DNA from: Pseudomonas siliginis
Lineage (GTDB): Bacteria > Pseudomonadota > Gammaproteobacteria > Pseudomonadales > Pseudomonadaceae
Assembly: GCF_019145195.1 (NCBI RefSeq)
Contig: NZ_JAHSTW010000011.1
Span: 62,001 to 126,000, forward strand
DNA length: 64,000 nucleotides
Direction: 5' to 3'
Shown here: piece after piece, positions 16,438 through 24,830 of the stretch
Numbering within the stretch: position 1 is the first letter of the stretch
How the letters are laid out: the number at the start of each line of letters is the position of its first letter
Notes under the pieces: generated by a model
Told to the model about the DNA's origin: nothing
The model's database searches: none
What the model saw: only the letters and a program-made list of their open reading frames with translations
Position numbers and translations under genes: made by a program

Positions 16438-17513
16438 CGCCGCACCGCCTGCAACACGCGTTTGAGCAGTTCGTTGTGCCGGTAGCTGCCATCGCGGTCA
16501 TCGCCGTAACGCACGATCACCAGCTTCTGGCTGGGCATCACGTATAGCGCCTGGCCCCAGTGGCCGAGGGCGGCGAAGGTGTCGGGTGGGGCGTCGGGCC
16601 ATGGTGATGTGGCGCCGTCGACAGGACGATTGAGCCACCAATGGCCGCCGGGGACGGCTTCGTCCTGATGCGCCTTGTAGCCGGCAAACGGTGTGAGGTT
16701 GAACGCGAGCCAATCCTCGGGCAGCAACTGCCGATCGTTCCAGCGCCCGCCCCGCGCCATCAATAGACCGACCCGCGCCAGATCCCGCGCGGTGAGATAG
16801 GCGTAGGACGAGGCGACAAAGGTGCCGCTGACATCGCTTTCCCACACGGCGTGGCGAATGCCCAAGGGCTCGAACAACGCTGTCCATGGATAATCGGCAT
16901 AACGCTCTGGACCGACCATGGTTTTCAGGGCGGCGGCGAGCAGATTGCTGTCACCGCTGGAATAACGGAAAGCCTGACCCGCTGGGGCGTAACTGTCGTG
17001 TGCGGCGGTGAACGCGGCCATGTCGCGATGGCCGCGGGTGTAGAGCATCGCCACCACCGAAGATTTCAGCGGCGCGTATTCGTAGTCTTCCTGCCAATCC
17101 AGACCGGAGGCCCAGTTCAGCAGATGGCCGAGGGTGATCGCCGGGTGTTTTTCCAGCGCCGGGTAGAACTTCAGCGCTGGATCGTCGAGCTTGAACCGGC
17201 CTTCGCCATAGGCCACGCCGAGGACGGCGGCCAGCAGGCTTTTGCTGATCGACCAGGTCAGGTGCGGGGTCTGTTCGGTGGTCGGAGCGGCGTAGCGTTC
17301 GTAGATGATCTGGCCGTCGCGGATGATCAGCAAGGCGTCGGTGCGGATGCCTTCGCGGGTGGCGTCGTTACGGGGCGCGAAGGCGTAACTTTCCAGCGCT
17401 TCGACGGCCGGGCCGGTGATCTGTGGGGCGATGGGCCATTGCTCATTCGGCCATTGTTCCGCCCGAGCGGTGAGGCTGATCAGCAGCAGGAACAGGGACA
17501 GGCCTTTGAACAT
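16434..17513 (-). CDS. Serine hydrolase, class C beta-lactamase/penicillin-binding-like
   Basis: 359 residues with a signal peptide (MFKGLSLFLLLISLTARA). The catalytic SxxK motif is SISK in HLTWSISKSLLAAVLG, and the Tyr motif is YSSGDSN (the YxN-type element). The third element is probably the ALGHWGQALYV region. These match the beta-lactamase/6-aminohexanoate-dimer hydrolase group of periplasmic serine hydrolases. The natural substrate is unknown and resistance cannot be inferred. It overlaps the downstream 98-residue gene by ATGA. Confidence 0.88.
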   Translation of the reverse strand: MFKGLSLFLLLISLTARAEQWPNEQWPIAPQITGPAVEALESYAFAPRNDATREGIRTDALLIIRDGQIIYERYAAPTTEQTPHLTWSISKSLLAAVLGVAYGEGRFKLDDPALKFYPALEKHPAITLGHLLNWASGLDWQEDYEYAPLKSSVVAMLYTRGHRDMAAFTAAHDSYAPAGQAFRYSSGDSNLLAAALKTMVGPERYADYPWTALFEPLGIRHAVWESDVSGTFVASSYAYLTARDLARVGLLMARGGRWNDRQLLPEDWLAFNLTPFAGYKAHQDEAVPGGHWWLNRPVDGATSPWPDAPPDTFAALGHWGQALYVMPSQKLVIVRYGDDRDGSYRHNELLKRVLQAVRR

Positions 17514-17593
17514 GGTGGGGGCTCTGGGAATGAACCTGTCGAGACTAGTCGGGGTTTATGACAAATTTTAGAGGTTGGTCGTCCATGAAATTG

Positions 17594-17688
17594 CCATCGC
17601 TGGCAAGCCAGCTCCCACAGGGGTCCCAAGTGAACACACATTTCATGAACACCTTTGAAACCTGTGGGAGCGGGCTTGCCCGCGATGA
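17594..17688. repeat. Two REP variants in inverse orientation
   Basis: ATCGCTGGCAAGCCAGCTCC (from about 17595) and TGTGGGAGCGGGCTTGCCCG (from about 17663) form a mixed pair of two REP sub-types upstream of the serine hydrolase. Confidence 0.75.
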
Positions 17689-17694
17689 GGCCAG

Positions 17695-18573
17695 TCAGGC
17701 CAACGCAAGAGCCTTGGCCAAGCGCTTGGCACGGGCCCCTGCAGCCAATTGCATCACGCCTTGATCACGCTGCCACATCGCCGCCCACGCAGGATCACCC
17801 TGCACCAACGCCTGATCTACCTCGGTCTTGAGTGATTCAAACTGCGCAAACAATCCGCCCAGCACTACATGCCCGGGCGGATTGTTCGGCGCTTGCCGGC
17901 TGGCCTCGGCGCACCCGGCCAGCAGCGCCAGCAAACGCAGTTGCAGGGCCTGCGGCCAATCGCTGTCCTGGCCGATGCCGTACAACCACGCGGTGATGGC
18001 GCTGAGCACGTAGACATCTTCAAGACTGCGAAACGGTTTGACGTAGGCGTCCCAACCGTCGCCGGCGAGCAGTTCGCACAGGGCACCGTCGAGGTGCAGG
18101 CGGCCGTGGCTGATGTCCGGCATCAACGGCAACGCCGGCAGTTTTTCCACCTTCACGCCGGGCTCGCCGGGATACACCACCGCCAGACTCAGGCGCGGTG
18201 TTTCGCCCGGCTCCTCACTGCGCGCAGCCACCAGCAGCCAATCGGCGGCGTCGCCTGCGGTGACGAAATCCTTGCGCCCACTCAAGCGCAAATCGCGCAG
18301 CCGCGTTTGCATATCGGCCGGGCGCAGGCTGCGTTGTTCGGTAGCGCACAAGGCGCCGAGGCTCAGCGGCGCGCTCGGCCACAACATGCGCAGCGCCGCC
18401 TGATAACCGACCAGAAACGCCAGCCCCGGCGTGGCCATTCGCCGCCCGCCGGCCACCGCCAATTCGAACGGCGTGACGTTGCCCAGCGCCTGCAACAACG
18501 TTGCAAAACCCTCGGCCAGATCAGCAGCGGCGGGCAAGCGTTCACGGCGGTGCAACAGATCTGTCCAGGGCAT
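17695..18573 (-). CDS. Short acyl-CoA dehydrogenase-like protein
   Basis: 292 residues from the ATG at 18573, with AAGGAGG six bases upstream (an earlier ATG at 18597 is less likely). The central part resembles the acyl-CoA dehydrogenase beta domain: LRLSGRKDFVTAGDAADWLL, then LSLAVVYPGEPGVKVEKLP. It is about 90 residues shorter than typical enzymes (about 380), and neither the N-terminal helical domain nor the catalytic Glu region is clear. It may be a divergent or inactive member. It is divergent from olsB by about 150 bp, which hints at a lipid link, though not strongly. Confidence 0.7.
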   Translation of the reverse strand: MPWTDLLHRRERLPAAADLAEGFATLLQALGNVTPFELAVAGGRRMATPGLAFLVGYQAALRMLWPSAPLSLGALCATEQRSLRPADMQTRLRDLRLSGRKDFVTAGDAADWLLVAARSEEPGETPRLSLAVVYPGEPGVKVEKLPALPLMPDISHGRLHLDGALCELLAGDGWDAYVKPFRSLEDVYVLSAITAWLYGIGQDSDWPQALQLRLLALLAGCAEASRQAPNNPPGHVVLGGLFAQFESLKTEVDQALVQGDPAWAAMWQRDQGVMQLAAGARAKRLAKALALA

Positions 18574-18726
18574 GGGCGCCTCCTTGTGGGCTGTCATATA
18601 AGCATCACCGAACGTTCATGGCGATGACACCGGGGCTACATAGCCTGACTTTGCACAACACGGCTGCATAAAGAAAGTCGATCGGCTGCAACCCACGACG
18701 GGTTAAAGGCCCGTACGGAGATTCAC

Positions 18727-19482
18727 ATGACGCAAATCGCCCGCATCAGCGACACCGGCAATGAACGCCGCCTGCAAGCCGAACGCCTGATCGGCGCCGA
18801 AGCCTTGCAGCAAGCCCAGGCCCTGCGCTTCGCCGTCTTCAGCGGCGAGTTCAACGCCAAACTGAAAGGCGCGGAACTGGGTCTGGACATGGATGATTAT
18901 GATGTTCACTGCAGCCACATCGGCGTGCGTGATCTGAACACCGGGCGCCTGGTGGCGACCACGCGTCTGCTCGATCACACTGCCGCCAGCAGCCTCGGCA
19001 AGTTCTACAGCGAAGAAGAATTCAGCCTGCACGGCCTCGCCCACCTGCAAGGCCCGATCCTGGAAATCGGCCGCACCTGCGTCGATCCGGCGTACCGCAA
19101 CGGCGGCACCATCGCCGTGCTCTGGGGCGAATTGGCCGAAGTGCTCAATCAGGGCGGCTACAGCTACCTGATGGGTTGCGCGAGCATCCCGATGCAGGAC
19201 GGCGGCATTCAGGCCCACGCGATCATGCAGCGTCTGCGCGAGCGTTACCTGTGCACCGAACACCTGCGCGCCGAGCCGAAAAATCCGCTGCCGACGCTGG
19301 ATATCCCGTCCAACGTCATCGCCGAAATGCCGCCGCTGCTCAAGGCCTACATGCGCCTCGGCGCGAAGATCTGCGGCGAGCCGTGCTGGGACGAAGACTT
19401 CCAGGTGGCCGACGTGTTCATCCTGCTCAAGCGCGACGAACTCTGCCCGCGCTACGCCAAACACTTCAAGGCGGCGGTGTGA
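18727..19482 (+). CDS. olsB: L-ornithine N-alpha-acyltransferase (first step of ornithine lipid synthesis)
   Basis: 251 residues with the OlsB/GNAT-like fold: ALRFAVFSGEFNAKLKGAEL, RLVATTRLLDHTAASSLGKF, ILEIGRTCVDPAYRNGGTIA and YLMGCASIPMQDGG. OlsB transfers a 3-hydroxyacyl chain from acyl-ACP to the alpha-amino group of ornithine, making lyso-ornithine lipid at the inner membrane. An ATG with GGAG-like upstream sequence (ACGGAGATTCAC) supports the start. The stop shares one base with the olsA start, so the two form an operon. These phosphorus-free lipids are often made under phosphate limitation. Confidence 0.92.
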   Translation: MTQIARISDTGNERRLQAERLIGAEALQQAQALRFAVFSGEFNAKLKGAELGLDMDDYDVHCSHIGVRDLNTGRLVATTRLLDHTAASSLGKFYSEEEFSLHGLAHLQGPILEIGRTCVDPAYRNGGTIAVLWGELAEVLNQGGYSYLMGCASIPMQDGGIQAHAIMQRLRERYLCTEHLRAEPKNPLPTLDIPSNVIAEMPPLLKAYMRLGAKICGEPCWDEDFQVADVFILLKRDELCPRYAKHFKAAV

Positions 19483-20276
19483 TGAGCCGGTTGCGGGTGT
19501 ACGCGCGAATCGCGCGAGTGCTGCTGGTGGTGACGCTGGGGCTGACCATGGCCAGCGTGTTCGGCGTGTTCGAACGCATCGGTCTGGCGCACTCGATGGA
19601 GCGGCGTCAGCGCTGGTCGCGTTTTTTCATGGCGCGTTTAAGCAATGCCCTGCCCTTTCGCGTGAGCGTGCATGGCGAGCTGCCAAAACAGCCAATGCTG
19701 TGGGTCAGCAATCACGTGTCGTGGACCGACATTCCGCTGCTGGGCATGCTCACGCCGCTGTCGTTTCTGTCCAAGGCCGAAGTGCGCACCTGGCCGGTGG
19801 CCGGCTGGCTCGCAGCCAAGGCCGGCAGCCTGTTCATCCGCCGTGGATCGGGCGACAGCCAGTTGATCCGCAAGCAAATGACCCGCCATCTGCAAACCGA
19901 ACATGCACTGCTGATGTTCCCCGAAGGCACCACCACCGATGGCCGTTCGCTGCGCACCTTTCATGGTCGTCTGCTGTCGGCGGCGATCGATTCCGAGGTG
20001 ATGCTGCAACCGGTGGCTATTCGTTATCTGCGTGACGGCGAAATCGATACGCTTGCGCCGTTCATTGGCGACGATGATTTGCTCTCGCACTTGATGCGCC
20101 TGTTCAGCCACGACTGCGGCGATGTCGAGGTGCATCTGCTCAAGCCGATTGCCTGTCAGGGCCGCGAGCGCGCGGCGCTGGCGTTCGAAGCGCAGCAGGC
20201 GGTGCAGAAGGTGTTGTTTGGTGAGGTGGCGAAACCTGCCGAACCGCGTCGCGCAGGCGATTTGATAGCCGCCTGA
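19482..20276 (+). CDS. olsA: Lyso-ornithine lipid O-acyltransferase
   Basis: 264 residues; the start ATG overlaps the olsB stop (TGATG). The PlsC-type acyltransferase motifs are present: NHVSWTDIP (H-x4-D) at about residue 74 and FPEGTTTDGRSL at about residue 147. One N-terminal hydrophobic segment (about 10-30) anchors it to the inner membrane. It adds the second acyl chain to lyso-ornithine lipid. The tight coupling to olsB supports this over a phosphatidic-acid role. A REP pair follows. Confidence 0.92.
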   Translation: MSRLRVYARIARVLLVVTLGLTMASVFGVFERIGLAHSMERRQRWSRFFMARLSNALPFRVSVHGELPKQPMLWVSNHVSWTDIPLLGMLTPLSFLSKAEVRTWPVAGWLAAKAGSLFIRRGSGDSQLIRKQMTRHLQTEHALLMFPEGTTTDGRSLRTFHGRLLSAAIDSEVMLQPVAIRYLRDGEIDTLAPFIGDDDLLSHLMRLFSHDCGDVEVHLLKPIACQGRERAALAFEAQQAVQKVLFGEVAKPAEPRRAGDLIAA

Positions 20277-20290
20277 AAATACAAATCTCC

Positions 20291-20380
20291 TGTGGGAGCG
20301 AGCCTGCTCGCGAATGCGACCTGTCAGTCGCCGAAGATATTGACTGACAGGACGCCTTCGCGAGCAGGCTCGCTCCCACA
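20291..20380. repeat. Inverted REP pair
   Basis: TGTGGGAGCGAGCCTGCTCG at 20291 and its inverse ending near 20380 separate the convergent olsA and acpH genes and may end both transcripts. Confidence 0.85.
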
Positions 20381-20382
20381 AT

Positions 20383-20967
20383 TCAGATTTTCGGTGGTCT
20401 CGTGTTTTGCGCAAAATCCTGCAATTGCGGGTAGAACAGGCTGAAATCTTCACTCAGCGGCTCATACAACCGCCGCAACTCCGCCATTGCCCCGGCCAAT
20501 TCCTCCGGCCTGGTCAGGCGTCGCGAGATCCCGCGCAGCACCTGTTCCAGCACCTCGAATTCGCGATACGAGCCCAGCCAGTCGTTGGCGACCATGTGCG
20601 GGGCAATCTTCGCCAGCCGTTCGGGCAATTGCCGTTCGCGGGACAGCACCTGATAGACGTCTGCGGTGAACTGCTCCAGCGGTCGATCGGCATACAGCGT
20701 CCAGTCCCGCGCCAGGCAATGATCGAAAAACACATCGAGGACGATCCCGGCATAACGCCGCCGCGTTTCGTTGAAGCGGCCCAGAGCGATGTCGACCAGT
20801 GGATGCCGATCGGTGAACACGTCGATGCGCCGATGCAGCGCAATCGCCGCCTCCACTTCCGGGTCGAACTGACCTTGCAGCCGACCTTTGACGAAGTCGC
20901 CATACAGGCTGCCAAGTAACTGACCGGGGCGCTGGCCGCCGAGATGCAAATGCGCGAGATAGTTCAT
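20383..20967 (-). CDS. acpH: Acyl carrier protein phosphodiesterase
   Basis: 194 residues, the usual AcpH length. It starts MNYLAHLHLGGQRPGQLLGS, followed by GDFVKGRL and LHRRIDVFTDRHP, the metal-dependent hydrolase residues (His, Asp) of this family. AcpH removes the 4'-phosphopantetheine group from ACP in the cytoplasm. The gene is convergent with olsA and divergent from the ArsR gene across a region rich in palindromes. Confidence 0.9.
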   Translation of the reverse strand: MNYLAHLHLGGQRPGQLLGSLYGDFVKGRLQGQFDPEVEAAIALHRRIDVFTDRHPLVDIALGRFNETRRRYAGIVLDVFFDHCLARDWTLYADRPLEQFTADVYQVLSRERQLPERLAKIAPHMVANDWLGSYREFEVLEQVLRGISRRLTRPEELAGAMAELRRLYEPLSEDFSLFYPQLQDFAQNTRPPKI

Positions 20968-21020
20968 GGGCGCAGCTTAGCACTGCGCTCGCTCCTCCAG
21001 CACCCTCGTATCGTTATAAC

Positions 21021-21113
21021 CCGATATAGCGATTTATGCGTTCGTCAGACCGAATTCATATTGGTATATCGCGATCCAACGATTTAAAGTTCGCTCCATC
21101 GCGATATATCGCT
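21021..21113. promoter_or_regulatory. Cluster of GCGATATATCGC-type operators upstream of the ArsR gene
   Basis: A perfect 12-bp palindrome GCGATATATCGC lies at 21101-21112. Related half-sites are GATATAGCGATTTA (21023-21036) and TATATCGCGATCCAACGATT (21065-21084). The repeated ATATCGCGAT/CGATTTA words are packed within 90 bp directly before the ArsR start at 21136. They probably form the operator of that repressor, which would then control its own MFS-OYE operon. Confidence 0.65.
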
Positions 21114-21135
21114 ACTGCCACCACGAGCCCAAGCC

Positions 21136-21438
21136 ATGAACCTCGACCTCGACGAAATAATAAAAGCCCTGGCGCACCCAGTACGGCGAGACATCCTCAA
21201 CTGGCTGAAAGACCCGAAAGGCGAATTCCCCGAGCAGTTGCACAACCACGAATACGGTATTTGCGCCGGGCAGATCGATCAGCGTTGCGGCTTGTCGCAA
21301 TCGACCGTGTCGGCCCACCTGGCGACCCTGCAACGGGCCGGACTGATCAGCAGCCAGAAGGCCGGGCAGTGGCATTTCTTCAAACGTAACGAGGACGTCA
21401 TCCAGGCGTTTCTCAGCACCCTCAGTAAAGAGCTCTGA
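21136..21438 (+). CDS. ArsR/SmtB-type winged-helix repressor
   Basis: 100 residues. The winged helix is visible: ALAHPVRRDILNWLKDP, then GQIDQRCGLSQSTVSAHLAT and LQRAGLISSQKAGQWHFFKR. Cys residues at EYGICAG and DQRCG are not in a clear metal-binding CxC pattern, so the signal is probably not arsenic. It starts an apparent operon with an MFS transporter (34 bp gap) and an old yellow enzyme, and palindromic sites lie just upstream. A reactive-electrophile or xenobiotic sensor is likely. Confidence 0.9.
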   Translation: MNLDLDEIIKALAHPVRRDILNWLKDPKGEFPEQLHNHEYGICAGQIDQRCGLSQSTVSAHLATLQRAGLISSQKAGQWHFFKRNEDVIQAFLSTLSKEL

Positions 21439-21472
21439 CCCTTAACGTCAGCCAGCCGACAAGGAAACCTGC

Positions 21473-22639
21473 ATGCCCCTTTCGCTTCTCATCCTCGCCC
21501 TGAGCGCCTTCGCCATCGGCACCACCGAATTCGTCATCATGGGCCTGCTACCCGACGTGGCGGCGGACCTCGGTGTGTCGATTCCCGGCGCCGGCTGGCT
21601 GGTCACCGGGTACGCCTTGGGCGTGGCCATCGGTGCGCCGTTCATGGCACTGGCCACCGCGAAGCTGCCGCGCAAGGCAGCGCTGGTGGCGTTGATGGGC
21701 ATCTTCATTGTCGGCAACCTGCTCTGCGCCATCGCCAGCGACTACAACGTGCTGATGTTTGCCCGGGTGGTCACGGCGCTGTGTCACGGCGCGTTCTTCG
21801 GCATCGGCTCGGTGGTGGCGGCCAATCTGGTCGCGCCCAACAAACGTGCCTCGGCGGTGGCGTTGATGTTCACCGGTCTGACCCTGGCCAACGTACTTGG
21901 CGTACCGCTGGGCACCGCATTGGGTCAGGAAGCCGGCTGGCGTTCGACCTTCTGGGCGGTGACCGTCATCGGTGTGATCGCGCTGATCGGCCTGATCCGC
22001 TTTCTGCCGGCCAAGCGTGACGAAGAGAAACTCGACATGCGCGCCGAACTGGCCGCCCTCAAAGGTGCCGGCATCTGGCTGTCGCTGAGCATGACCGCGT
22101 TGTTCGCCGCCTCGGTCTTCACCCTGTTCACCTACGTTGCCCCACTGCTTGGCGAAGTCACCGGCGTGTCGCCGCGTGGCGTGACCTGGACGCTGATGCT
22201 CATCGGTCTGGGCCTGACCGTCGGCAACATCATCGGCGGCAAACTCGCCGACAAAGGCATGGCCGCCACGCTGATCGGCGTGTTCATCGCCATGGCCGTG
22301 GTGTCCACGGTGCTGAGCTGGACCAGCGTCGCGCTGATCCCGACTGAAATCACTCTGTTCCTCTGGGCCACCGCGTGTTTCGCCGCTGTGCCGGCGCTGC
22401 AGGTCAACGTGGTGACCTTCGGCAAGGCTGCGCCGAACCTGGTTTCGACCCTGAACATCGGCGCCTTCAACGTCGGCAACGCCCTCGGCGCCTGGGTCGG
22501 CGGCAGCGTCATCGCACACGGCTACGGCCTGACCAGCGTGCCACTGGCCGCCGCCGCGCTGGCCGTACTTGCCCTGCTGGTGACCCTGATTACCTTCCGC
22601 CAGAACGGCAATGCCGAGCTGGCGCCTGCTTCCAACTGA
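21473..22639 (+). CDS. MFS transporter, DHA1 (AraJ/NepI-like) family
   Basis: 388 residues with 12 predicted hydrophobic segments. The N-terminus LSAFAIGTTEFVIMGLLPDV is the typical DHA1 opening, and RVVTALCHGAFFGIGSVVAA and LANVLGVPLGTALGQ match motifs of this group. Such proteins export sugars, purines or drugs with proton antiport at the inner membrane. Position between the ArsR regulator and the old yellow enzyme suggests efflux of a compound that the enzyme also handles. The substrate is unknown. Confidence 0.9.
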   Translation: MPLSLLILALSAFAIGTTEFVIMGLLPDVAADLGVSIPGAGWLVTGYALGVAIGAPFMALATAKLPRKAALVALMGIFIVGNLLCAIASDYNVLMFARVVTALCHGAFFGIGSVVAANLVAPNKRASAVALMFTGLTLANVLGVPLGTALGQEAGWRSTFWAVTVIGVIALIGLIRFLPAKRDEEKLDMRAELAALKGAGIWLSLSMTALFAASVFTLFTYVAPLLGEVTGVSPRGVTWTLMLIGLGLTVGNIIGGKLADKGMAATLIGVFIAMAVVSTVLSWTSVALIPTEITLFLWATACFAAVPALQVNVVTFGKAAPNLVSTLNIGAFNVGNALGAWVGGSVIAHGYGLTSVPLAAAALAVLALLVTLITFRQNGNAELAPASN

Positions 22640-22670
22640 TCAACTTCCTTATTAAAAGAGGCTTTTAGAC

Positions 22671-23720
22671 ATGGCGACTATTTTTGACCCGATCAAACTC
22701 GGCGACATCGAGCTGAACAACCGCATCATCATGGCCCCGCTGACCCGCTGCCGCGCCGACGAAGGTCGTGTGCCGAACGCGCTGATGGCCGAATACTACG
22801 TACAACGCGCCTCGGCCGGCCTGATCCTCAGCGAAGCCACTTCGGTAACGCCGATGGGCGTCGGCTATCCGGACACCCCGGGCATCTGGTCCAACGATCA
22901 AGTGCGTGGCTGGGCCAACGTGACCAAGGCGATTCACGGCGCCGGCGGCAAGATCTTCCTGCAACTGTGGCACGTTGGCCGCATTTCTCACCCTTCGTAC
23001 CTGAACGGTGAAGCACCGGTTGCGCCAAGCGCCATCCAGCCAAAGGGCCACGTCAGCCTGGTGCGCCCGCTGGCCGACTACCCAACCCCGCGCGCTCTGG
23101 AAACCGCTGAAATCGCCGACATCGTCGACGCCTACCGCACTGGTGCCGAGAACGCCAAGGCCGCCGGTTTCGACGGCGTGGAAATCCACGGCGCCAACGG
23201 CTACCTGCTCGACCAGTTCCTGCAAAGCAGCACCAACCAGCGCACCGACCAGTACGGCGGCTCGCTGGAAAACCGTGCGCGCCTGCTGCTGGAAGTGACC
23301 GACGCCGCGATCGAAGTCTGGGGCGCCGGCCGCGTTGGTGTGCACCTGGCACCGCGTGCCGATTCCCACGACATGGGCGATGACAACCTTGCCGAAACCT
23401 TCACCTACGTCGCCCGTGAACTGGGCAAGCGCGGCATCGCGTTCATCTGCTCGCGCGAAAAAGAAGGCGCCGACAGCCTCGGCCCGCAACTGAAAGAAGC
23501 CTTCGGTGGCCCGTACATCGCCAACGAGAAATTCACCAAGGAAAGCGCCAACGAATGGCTGGCCAGCGGTAAGGCAGACGCCGTAGCGTTCGGCGTGCCG
23601 TTCATTGCCAACCCGGACCTGCCGGCACGTTTGCAGGCCGATGCGCCGTTGAACGAGCCGCATCCGGAGACTTTCTACGGTAAAGGTCCGGTCGGCTATA
23701 TCGACTATCCGACCTTGTAA
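22671..23720 (+). CDS. xenB: Old yellow enzyme family NADH:flavin oxidoreductase, XenB-like
   Basis: 349 residues, the length of Pseudomonas XenB. FMN barrel motifs are MAPLTRCRADEGRVPNALMA, LILSEATSVTPMGVGYPDTP and QLWHVGRISHPSYLNGEAP. The substrate-binding pair is in VEIHGANGYLLDQFLQSSTN, followed by the Tyr-containing DQYGGSLENR. Such enzymes reduce electrophilic alkenes, nitro groups and nitrate esters using NAD(P)H in the cytoplasm. It is the last gene of the ArsR-MFS-OYE operon and is followed by a strong terminator. The gene symbol rests on overall similarity. Confidence 0.88.
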   Translation: MATIFDPIKLGDIELNNRIIMAPLTRCRADEGRVPNALMAEYYVQRASAGLILSEATSVTPMGVGYPDTPGIWSNDQVRGWANVTKAIHGAGGKIFLQLWHVGRISHPSYLNGEAPVAPSAIQPKGHVSLVRPLADYPTPRALETAEIADIVDAYRTGAENAKAAGFDGVEIHGANGYLLDQFLQSSTNQRTDQYGGSLENRARLLLEVTDAAIEVWGAGRVGVHLAPRADSHDMGDDNLAETFTYVARELGKRGIAFICSREKEGADSLGPQLKEAFGGPYIANEKFTKESANEWLASGKADAVAFGVPFIANPDLPARLQADAPLNEPHPETFYGKGPVGYIDYPTL

Positions 23721-23742
23721 TCACGCTGTAGCGCAGAAACGA

Positions 23743-23776
23743 GAAAGCCCCGGACTTGTGAAAGTCCGGGGCTTTT
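23743..23776 (+). terminator. Rho-independent terminator of the ArsR-MFS-OYE operon
   Basis: AAAGCCCCGGACTT pairs with AAGTCCGGGGCTTT across a GTGA loop, followed by TTTT. Confidence 0.93.
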
Positions 23777-23931
23777 TGCTGTTGGCGCAGGGTAAGAGCC
23801 AGCGAACAACGTTTCACAACAGCGACACAATTTCCCTACAAAATCCACGGCTGGCTACGTTTAAACTCCCCGCCGCAATAATCAGCCATGGCGGCTGATT
23901 GACATCCTGCCGGGCCATTGCGCATTTTGTT

Positions 23932-24564
23932 TCATTTGCGCAGGCTTGGGCTCAGGCGCAGCATGTCCAGCCCGGTGTCGACCCAGCGTTCAGCCTCGGC
24001 GTGCAGTTCGAAGCTATCCGGGGCCAGCAGCCAGCCGTACAGCAGGCCGTCGATGTAGGCATGAATGCTGATCGCCGCGCGGGCGGTGTCGAGATCTTCC
24101 GGCAACTGGCCGCGATTCACCGCATTACGCAGGGTCAGGCCGATGCGCAGGTTGCAATCGAGACTGGCCGTCCGGCGCTGCTGGCGCAGATCGCACATTT
24201 CATCGGTGAACTCGCACTTATGAAACAGAATTTCGTTGATGCGCCGGGTTTTCGGGTCCAGTGCAACTTGATGAAACAAATGAATCAGCAACTGCCGCAT
24301 ACAGCCCAGCGGGTCCGGTTCGTCTTCGCTTTCGCTGGCCTTGGCCAGTTCATCCAGCGGTTCGTGCAGGCTGTCGAGCATGGCCTGGACCAGATCGGCC
24401 TTGTTGCTGAAATGCCAGTAGATGGCGCCACGCGTCACGCCGGCGAGGGTCGCGATGTCCGCCAGGGTGGTGCGGGCGACCCCCCTTTCATAGAAGGCTT
24501 TCTCGGCCGCTTCCAGGATCTGGCTGCGGGTTTCCTGAGCTTCCTCTTTGGTACGACGGACCAT
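23932..24564 (-). CDS. ttgR: TetR-family repressor of the divergent RND efflux operon
   Basis: 210 residues, the TtgR/EmhR length. The N-terminus MVRRTKEEAQETRSQILEAA and the HTH TTLADIATLAGVTRGAIYWH are those of TtgR. The C-terminal ligand pocket includes SIHAYIDGLLYGWLLAPDSF. TtgR binds drugs, solvents and plant phenolics and then releases its operator. The gene is divergent from the efflux operon, with the operator in between. In fluorescens strains the same gene is called emhR. Confidence 0.95.
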   Translation of the reverse strand: MVRRTKEEAQETRSQILEAAEKAFYERGVARTTLADIATLAGVTRGAIYWHFSNKADLVQAMLDSLHEPLDELAKASESEDEPDPLGCMRQLLIHLFHQVALDPKTRRINEILFHKCEFTDEMCDLRQQRRTASLDCNLRIGLTLRNAVNRGQLPEDLDTARAAISIHAYIDGLLYGWLLAPDSFELHAEAERWVDTGLDMLRLSPSLRK

Positions 24565-24711
24565 GGCAGTAAAACCTCAAACAGGATGTTTCAGGGATGG
24601 CTGAATATCCGCTGAATAAAGAGGGGGCGATCTCTCGTGAATCGACTCCCCGGCCTACAATTTCAAACCTTGCGACGACTTTTGTATCAGGGTGGGTACG
24701 CGGCGCAGGTG

Positions 24712-24735
24712 TTTACAAACAACCATGAACGTAAG
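24712..24735. promoter_or_regulatory. TtgR/EmhR operator
   Basis: The segment TTTACAAACAACCATGAACG followed by TAAG, then TATATTACTTAGC, closely resembles the known ttgABC-ttgR operator of P. putida. It sits between the divergent ttgR (start 24564) and efflux (start 24831) genes, as expected. The TTTAC and GTAAG ends form the pseudo-palindrome. Confidence 0.85.
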
Positions 24736-24830
24736 TATATTACTTAGCAAGCTACTTATCCACCCGGTGCCCGATTTTTACTCTTTCACACTTCTTGTGC
24801 GCTTCTTGCGCGCCTGACCCGAGGATCTTC

